Source of the DNA: Treponema bryantii | Lineage (GTDB): Bacteria; Spirochaetota; Spirochaetia; Treponematales; Treponemataceae | DNA: 64,000 nt | NCBI RefSeq assembly: GCF_900111035.1 | Contig: NZ_FOFU01000002.1 | Coordinates: 434,001 to 498,000 of the forward strand | Direction: 5' to 3' | Shown here: positions 59,253 through 64,000 of the stretch, piece after piece | Layout of the letters: each line of letters begins with the position of its first letter | How positions within the stretch are numbered: position 1 is the stretch's first letter | The notes under the pieces: model-generated | The model's database searches: none | Told to the model about the DNA's origin: nothing | Seen by the model: the letters and a program-made list of their open reading frames with translations, nothing else | Translations under genes and position numbers: made by a program

Positions 59253-60163
59253 TTTTTCAAATTCCTTATCCATTCCATTCGCCACGCCAAACATTTTTCT
59301 ACTATCGAACTTTTTATCGCTGTCTCATAGCCGTGGCAGGTGCCTTTCATATCATGAACTTCAACTGGTACACCCTGGGCCTTCAATTTTTCTGCAAACT
59401 CAATTCCTTCGTCGTGGAGGCAGTCGTATTCTGCAGCTTCAATATATGTCGGAGGGAAAAATCCCAAATCGTCAATTCCAGAAATTGATGCATACCGTGT
59501 CTGGCTGCTATCCTGACCTTTCAAATACATATCCCAGAAAAGTTTATCGCAATTCGAATCCCAGATTGGAGTGTCGGTAAAGTGTTTCATTGAAGTTGTA
59601 CACATTCTTTTATCAAGGACCGGATATATTAGCATTGCACCTTTTGGAAGGGGCTGATTTCTATCGTGCAGCATAAGAGTAACCGCAGCCGCAATATTTC
59701 CTCCGGCACTGTCTCCGGTAACGATGATTTTTTCTTTGTTGATTTTCATTGATTCTGCATTTTGCAAAACCCACATATAAGTGTTGTAACAGTCTTCAAT
59801 CGCAATAGGATAACGGTGTTTAGGCAGCAATCTGTAATCGGGCATGACAACCTTACATTTCAATTGGCGGGCATACCATTTTGCAATCTGATAATGAGCA
59901 GCCGATGCCCTCATCAAAAATCCACCGCCATGGAAAAACATAATGCAGGGAAGCTCACCTTCATATTGACGCGGTTCGATTACCAAGGTTGAAAGCTTTG
60001 CTCCATCATAACCTGGAGTAGAGTATTTTTCCACCATTACATAATCATCCGATTTACATTTTATAAAACCGTAAGCAAAGTTCACCATCGGATATAAACG
60101 CCCAACCATTGAGCCGCTGTAAATTGAGATGCTTTTTAATTCTTTAGATATTGGATATTTCAT
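59249..60163 (-). CDS. HSL-type alpha/beta hydrolase (esterase/lipase)
   Basis: Oxyanion motif HGGGF in IMFFHGGGFLMRASA, nucleophile elbow GDSAGG in IIVTGDSAGGNIAAAV, Asp and His late (AEYDCLHDEG; GTCHGYE). 304 residues, cytoplasmic. A 12-codon fragment of a similar start is at 17723. Coupled to the downstream GNAT gene. Confidence 0.9.
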   Translation of the reverse strand: MKYPISKELKSISIYSGSMVGRLYPMVNFAYGFIKCKSDDYVMVEKYSTPGYDGAKLSTLVIEPRQYEGELPCIMFFHGGGFLMRASAAHYQIAKWYARQLKCKVVMPDYRLLPKHRYPIAIEDCYNTYMWVLQNAESMKINKEKIIVTGDSAGGNIAAAVTLMLHDRNQPLPKGAMLIYPVLDKRMCTTSMKHFTDTPIWDSNCDKLFWDMYLKGQDSSQTRYASISGIDDLGFFPPTYIEAAEYDCLHDEGIEFAEKLKAQGVPVEVHDMKGTCHGYETAIKSSIVEKCLAWRMEWIRNLKK

Positions 60164-60292
60164 GATCTATTTTTTATATTTTAGCACAAACCTCCTTTTT
60201 CTGGAAACTCATGTCCTCACTCCGGCAACTTATGTGAATTATTATTCCTTTTGAGCTGAGGCTGTTTTATATTGGAGTCATCAAACAAACGG

Positions 60293-60335
60293 CACGGAAG
60301 TGTAACTACACGAAAAGTGTCAACGCACAAAAGTG
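60293..60335 (+). promoter_or_regulatory. Three direct repeats upstream of the LytTR operon
   Basis: CACGGAAGTG (60293), CACGAAAAGTG (60309) and CACAAAAGTG (60326) repeat at 16-17 bp spacing just before the operon's RBS. Each is itself a CAC/GTG inverted half-pair. LytTR proteins bind direct repeats, but the usual period is about 21 bp, so the fit is partial. Confidence 0.6.
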
Positions 60336-60349
60336 CAAGGAGTAATAAT

Positions 60350-60538
60350 ATGAAATTGAAATCAAAGGCTTTCATCAACCTGGTATTTAAGGCTGTAGGA
60401 CTTGCTATGGGAGTAGCTGTTACAGTGTTATGCATCATTAAAGAAATTGAACCAACAAGTGCTTTTATTATGACAGGCATCGGCTTGACATGTCTCGGGA
60501 TTTCACAGTTTACTTTAAGTAATGAAAATAACGATTAA
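60350..60538 (+). CDS. Small two-TM membrane protein, LytTR operon
   Basis: Start MKLKSKAFINLVFKAVGLAM with RBS AAGGAG. 62 residues, two hydrophobic segments. Overlaps the LytTR gene by 17 bp. Unknown, possibly a sensor or inhibitor of the LytTR protein. Confidence 0.7.
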   Translation: MKLKSKAFINLVFKAVGLAMGVAVTVLCIIKEIEPTSAFIMTGIGLTCLGISQFTLSNENND

Positions 60539-60959
60539 TGTTGAACCATCAGCAGCAGAAACTTCTCTACTTGTAACCTGTAAAGAACTTACACCGCAGG
60601 TAGAGAAGCTTCTTGCTGCAATCAGGATTCTAGACAAACAGATTACCGCTAACAAAGGCGACGCTGTTTGTCTGATTAATCTGGCTGATGTTTTTTATAT
60701 AGAAGCTTTAGAACGTAAAACTTTCATCTATACCGACAAAGAAGTTTTTGATTCAGAGATGAAACTTTACGAACTGGAAGCAGCTTTAGCTCAATACAAT
60801 TTTGTCAGAGTAAGTAAAAACACAATCTGTTCACTTAGCAAAATCAAAACTCTAAAATCAGAAGTTGACCGCAAAATCAAAATCACAATGGAAAACGGCT
60901 ACCAGATTATTGCCTCGCGCATGTATGCCGATGAACTCAGGAAAAAACTTGGAGTATAA
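60522..60959 (+). CDS. LytTR DNA-binding domain regulator
   Basis: 145 residues: VCLINLADVFYIEALERKTFIYTDKEVF, YELEAALAQYNFVRVSKNTI and the K..EVDRKIKITMENG strands form a LytTR domain without a receiver. It is followed by a DUF3021 membrane protein, the usual partner. Probably autoregulates through the repeats at 60293. Confidence 0.92.
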   Translation: MKITINVEPSAAETSLLVTCKELTPQVEKLLAAIRILDKQITANKGDAVCLINLADVFYIEALERKTFIYTDKEVFDSEMKLYELEAALAQYNFVRVSKNTICSLSKIKTLKSEVDRKIKITMENGYQIIASRMYADELRKKLGV

Positions 60960-60960
60960 A

Positions 60961-61413
60961 ATGAAAATAATTCAGAAAATCATAAATGAAACTTTAATCA
61001 CCTTTGGAATACTAACAGCGATTTTTGCAATCCTTACCTTCTTTATCGGGGACCAAGCCGCCAGCGTTTCTACTCTTTTTACCTGCGGAAATCTCGCAAT
61101 TCCGGTAAAATCAATTTTCCAGTTTTTTATTCTTTCTTTTCTGATTGCATTATTAAAGAACTTTATATATTCAAACTATATGATTAAAAAACTGCCACGT
61201 GTATTACGGCAGATATTTTTATTTGTTCTATGTTTTATTCTTTTAGTGTTTATGATTTTAGTCTGTGGATGGTTTTCAACTGATTCAAAACTGCCTTGGC
61301 TTTTAACAGCCCTTGCCTTCGTCTTAAGTTTTTCATGCACCATTATCATCACTACCCTTCTAGAAAAAAAGGATGATGACAAAATGAACAGCGCTTTGGA
61401 AAAGTTTAAATAA
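60961..61413 (+). CDS. DUF3021 membrane protein
   Basis: Start at MKIIQKIINETLITFGIL with GGAGTATAAA upstream. Four hydrophobic helices, the third and fourth flanked by a PRVLRQIFLFVL block; DUF3021 proteins accompany LytTR regulators and may act as their membrane sensor or antagonist. 150 residues. Tail overlaps the gene on the other strand by 8 bp. Confidence 0.88.
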   Translation: MKIIQKIINETLITFGILTAIFAILTFFIGDQAASVSTLFTCGNLAIPVKSIFQFFILSFLIALLKNFIYSNYMIKKLPRVLRQIFLFVLCFILLVFMILVCGWFSTDSKLPWLLTALAFVLSFSCTIIITTLLEKKDDDKMNSALEKFK

Positions 61414-62875
61414 TATCAAAATCCGTTCTGATATTCATCACAACATCAACTTCATTCAAGATTTTTATAAGGCGTTTATCAAGGTCTGAGTTGTTGTCGC
61501 GGTAATCAATTTCTGCATATTCTTCGCGAGCTGGAAATGCGAGTTTTTCTTCTTCAAGGCTGAACTGGGCATGAACGGTCGCCTTATTTCCACGGGCATC
61601 CAGGCGAATCCACTTTTGCAATTCTGGAATATACACAGTGTTCAGAGCATGGATGATATATCCATCTCTGTCATCATCAGCGCGCGTTAGTTTCTGATAA
61701 CTGATTCCCGAAGGAATTCCATTTCCACGAAGCAAGGCCGCAAGCAGACAAGATTTTGTCCAGCAGATTCCGGTTCCGTTTTTTAAAACCTCGGCTGCAT
61801 TTTTTGAAACAACCTTTGCCTTTATATCCCAGGAATGAAGAATTTCATCACGGACAAATTCGTAAGCCCGCTTTATGTAGTCAATCTGTGAATCTGATTT
61901 TTCCTGAAGCTCTTTGATTTTGGCCTCAATCATCGGATGAGAAAAATTAATGCTTGGAGTTTCTTTAAGGTATTCACTCAGATTTTCATTCATCTCAAAA
62001 AACTCTTTAGCCCGCTCGCACACCTCAACCATCACTTCGGCTGAAGGTAAATGCATGCTGTCTATTTCTGATGTAGTAACTGGTCCGGTAAAAATCTTTC
62101 TGGCATTTGCGAACACTCTGTCTGCCGGAAAGAAGATATCCTTTTGGGAAGCCATAATTAAAAGCGGAGCCTTGAATGCTGCCATCTCTTTTTTGCTATA
62201 TTCCTTTGGAGGCTTCATTTCCATTTTGTAGGAAGACATCATCAAATCAAAAAACTCGCGCCAGGTCTCGTCGCCCTTTCCGCCCATAGTTTCGATTACG
62301 ACATCAAGAGTTTTTTCTGACGGATTGGAATAATATTTTATAAAAGGCACGACCATCTTTCCAAGCATTGGAAGAATCGGCCCATGAGCTATCCCAGACG
62401 GCACAAGAAGTAAGGCAGAACTAACTCTTTGAGGATAATATTTTGCAAAGGACAGGAACATTGCAGAGCTATAAGACGACACAACAAAAGAGATTTTTTC
62501 TTCGCCATAATGATTCAAAACCTCATTAATCCAAAGACCATATTCATCTTTCCTGCGGCTGATATTTCTGTAAGGCTCGCTCTTCCCCGGCATTCCGATA
62601 ACATCGGGCGCAAGAATACAGAAGTCTTTGAGCAGCGGTAAAAAGAGTTTGAGATTAAGAGTTGTGATTCCATTACCACCGTGGATTGTACAGATTCTCG
62701 TTTTATCTTTGTCTCCAACAAGAAGGCAGTGAGTTTGGCCAAAGGAAGTTTCGAAATAATCTTCGGAATAAGGCACGTCAAGTGAAGCGAGAGTCTTGTC
62801 GTAGAAGGCTTGCATCTTGTTCAGGCTGTCCTGATTTTTATATACAAATTTTCCGTCCTTTATTCTGCCGCTCAT
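61406..62875 (-). CDS. Alpha/beta hydrolase fused to a transglutaminase-like domain
   Basis: Residues 1-290 are an alpha/beta hydrolase (ICTIHGGNGITTLNLKLFLP, DVIGMPGKSEP), but the nucleophile elbow is SSYSSA rather than GxSxG. From about 295 (MNENLSEYLKETPSINFSHP) a complete transglutaminase-like protease-fold domain follows, with Cys in GTGICWTKSCLLAALLRGNG, His in YIIHALNTVY and Asp in WIRLDARGNK. The two halves are usually separate proteins. Internal Met295 could be an independent start. Confidence 0.8.
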   Translation of the reverse strand: MSGRIKDGKFVYKNQDSLNKMQAFYDKTLASLDVPYSEDYFETSFGQTHCLLVGDKDKTRICTIHGGNGITTLNLKLFLPLLKDFCILAPDVIGMPGKSEPYRNISRRKDEYGLWINEVLNHYGEEKISFVVSSYSSAMFLSFAKYYPQRVSSALLLVPSGIAHGPILPMLGKMVVPFIKYYSNPSEKTLDVVIETMGGKGDETWREFFDLMMSSYKMEMKPPKEYSKKEMAAFKAPLLIMASQKDIFFPADRVFANARKIFTGPVTTSEIDSMHLPSAEVMVEVCERAKEFFEMNENLSEYLKETPSINFSHPMIEAKIKELQEKSDSQIDYIKRAYEFVRDEILHSWDIKAKVVSKNAAEVLKNGTGICWTKSCLLAALLRGNGIPSGISYQKLTRADDDRDGYIIHALNTVYIPELQKWIRLDARGNKATVHAQFSLEEEKLAFPAREEYAEIDYRDNNSDLDKRLIKILNEVDVVMNIRTDFDII

Positions 62876-62891
62876 AAAATAATCCTGTTCT

Positions 62892-63557
62892 TTATTTTAT
62901 TCTTGCAAATGCCTTCTGGCACCAGGTGATAACAGCTTCATAAGTTTTTTCAAAATCATAATCATCAGGCAGTTCCGGAATACAAAGCATTTCGCGGTCC
63001 TGTGCCGACACGGTTGCCTTCAAGTCACTCTTCTTCAAAAGAAAATTTCCGCTTTCTAAATAATGAAGATTCTGAATTACAAAGTACAACTGTTTACAAC
63101 TTGCGCGAAGTTTGTTGCGACTTTTTTCTTGCCCACCATGAATGTAGCGATGGCAGTTTTCGTGATAAAAATTTCCAAGACTGATTTTTACATAATTCAC
63201 TTCGTCCTGTCTTGTTGCTGGAGGAAGCAGATTTTCAAGTTTGCCGAATAAATCTTTTGTCGTATATTTAAGCTGCAAAGCTTCCAGAGGATTCCAGTTT
63301 GCTAAATCATCCTTACCGCAAATAAAACCGCAAGATTTTTCACACCAGCCAACATCTTTGAGAATATCCCGGTAAGTTTTCATATCTTCAACTGAAAATC
63401 CATCAATAACAATCATCACATCTATATCACTGTTTTCAGTCGCCTCACCACGCAAGTAACTTCCCTGCAGACCCGCATAAACAAGCCGCTCACCAAAAGA
63501 TTCCTTGCATCGCAAAATCAGTTTTTCTAAGTAGTTATCAATATTAAAGCATTCCAT
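62892..63557 (-). CDS. Nucleotidyltransferase with HEPN-like C-terminus
   Basis: Start at MECFNIDNYLEKLILRC with RBS GGAGCAAG; the longer frame upstream is antisense of another gene. LQGSYLRGEATENSDIDVMIV carries GS and DxD motifs; the rest is helical and resembles aminoglycoside adenylyltransferase or HEPN proteins. 222 residues. A 47-codon paralogue is at 55350. Divergent from the P-loop kinase, sharing a 33-base repeated promoter region. Confidence 0.82.
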   Translation of the reverse strand: MECFNIDNYLEKLILRCKESFGERLVYAGLQGSYLRGEATENSDIDVMIVIDGFSVEDMKTYRDILKDVGWCEKSCGFICGKDDLANWNPLEALQLKYTTKDLFGKLENLLPPATRQDEVNYVKISLGNFYHENCHRYIHGGQEKSRNKLRASCKQLYFVIQNLHYLESGNFLLKKSDLKATVSAQDREMLCIPELPDDYDFEKTYEAVITWCQKAFARIK

Positions 63558-63585
63558 CACTTGCTCCAATGTTACTTTTTTTTCA

Positions 63586-63618
63586 TAGTACAAAATCTTT
63601 GGATTGTTTGCTATACTT
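63586..63618 (+). promoter_or_regulatory. 33-base exact repeat with promoter, copy 2
   Basis: Same as 58371-58403. Here the extended -10 TGCTATACT lies 25 bp before the P-loop kinase gene and clearly is its promoter. Confidence 0.75.
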
Positions 63619-63642
63619 AAACTTGTCGAAAAAATGGACTCT

Positions 63643-64000
63643 ATGAAAGTAATAATCTTAAACGGTCCGATGGGAGTTGGAAAAACTACCGTTGGAAAAT
63701 ACATTGCAGAAGCTACTCCGGGAACAGCCTTTATTGATGGCGACTGGTGCCTCGACCTTCATCCATTCATCGGAAATCGCGAAACTAAAACCATGGCCGT
63801 GGACAATATTCTTCATATGATTGGAAACTACAAAAAGTGTTCTGAATGCAAGATGATTATTCTTGTCTGGCTCATGGATCAGGCCTGGGTTTATGACGCA
63901 ATTATTGAAGGAATCAAAAAACTGAAACTTGAAATAAAATCTGTCACTCTAACATGCAGTAAGGCTACACTAACCGACCGCTGGCAGAATGACAAAGTAT
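63643..64000 (+). CDS. P-loop kinase-like protein, cut by the window edge
   Basis: MKVIILNGPMGVGKTTVGKY has the Walker A loop GPMGVGKTT, followed by FIDGDWCLDLHPF and MIILVWLMDQAW. Shape is that of small shikimate/gluconate-kinase-like P-loop proteins (AAA_33 type). The stop lies beyond the window. An in-frame ATG 9 bp upstream is an alternative start. Confidence 0.8.
   Translation, partial: MKVIILNGPMGVGKTTVGKYIAEATPGTAFIDGDWCLDLHPFIGNRETKTMAVDNILHMIGNYKKCSECKMIILVWLMDQAWVYDAIIEGIKKLKLEIKSVTLTCSKATLTDRWQNDKV

Noticed and set aside
60350-60538. Toxin of a type I or small-peptide system.
   Set aside because: Two TM segments in a LytTR operon are better explained as part of the regulatory unit; no antisense RNA signal.
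1-64000. CRISPR arrays, tRNA and rRNA genes.
   Set aside because: No regularly spaced repeats, cloverleaf-like sequences or rRNA blocks were seen on either strand.

Overview
The window looks like a gut or rumen spirochaete, most likely a Treponema. Base composition is AT-rich, lipoproteins carry spirochaete-style lipoboxes, and the contents fit a host-associated carbohydrate user (GH43, GH5, GH13, a YARHG protein, a NADase-type glycan-binding lipoprotein). This is judged from protein resemblance only, without any search. I see no rRNA, tRNA, CRISPR array or phage.

Layout. 0-12 kb: MmcQ/YjbR tail, YARHG protein, TcdA, an XRE-controlled membrane ferredoxin operon, a large lipoprotein, nitroreductase with AzlCD, an APH-like kinase and a Fic protein with its own operator cluster. 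12-20 kb: short stand-alone genes (RidA, GNATs, glutathione peroxidase, ferredoxin/Crp/NifX cluster, nucleoside phosphorylase, a lone condensation-fold acyltransferase). 20-29 kb: a long LysR-linked run of twelve genes (alpha/beta hydrolase, cyclophilin-like lipoprotein, aldo/keto reductase, DXS-like enzyme, DUF362, flavodoxin, DUF4405, DUF3737, ABM monooxygenase, EamA, PNPOx). Several of its redox proteins carry signal peptides. 29-38 kb: a six-hairpin glycosidase-like protein, serine hydrolase/TetR/acetyltransferase/flavodoxin, and an AraC-GH43-GH5 plant-polysaccharide locus. 38-48 kb: macrodomain plus SirTM sirtuin, Rrf2, YbaK, ECF sigma factor, ferritin-like protein and a metal P-type ATPase with a TetR. 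48-50 kb: a debris zone of IS66 and Rhs pieces. 50-64 kb: FMN-binding protein and flavodoxin with MarR, PanE/TetR, an AraC regulator fused to a GyrB-like ATPase fold, GH13, nucleotidyltransferases, a LytTR/DUF3021 operon, and a hydrolase-transglutaminase fusion.

The strongest window-wide signal is mosaic structure. At least a dozen short heads or tails of genes sit directly against the ends of intact, unrelated genes. Several are recognisable fragments of genes that also occur intact in this window (RidA, YbaK, NifX-like, ferritin-like, nucleotidyltransferase, the glycosidase-like protein). Together with two amber-interrupted pseudogenes, a truncated TetR, a decayed IS66 and short palindromic repeats (one read through in-frame inside a macrodomain protein), this points to an accessory region assembled by repeated insertion, duplication and deletion.

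Most promising for new biology: (1) the AraC/GyrB-ATPase fusion regulator; (2) the exported redox module, including flavodoxins whose signal peptides were apparently placed in front of an older ribosome binding site; (3) the palindrome inserted in the macrodomain protein; (4) the gene-tail mosaic itself.
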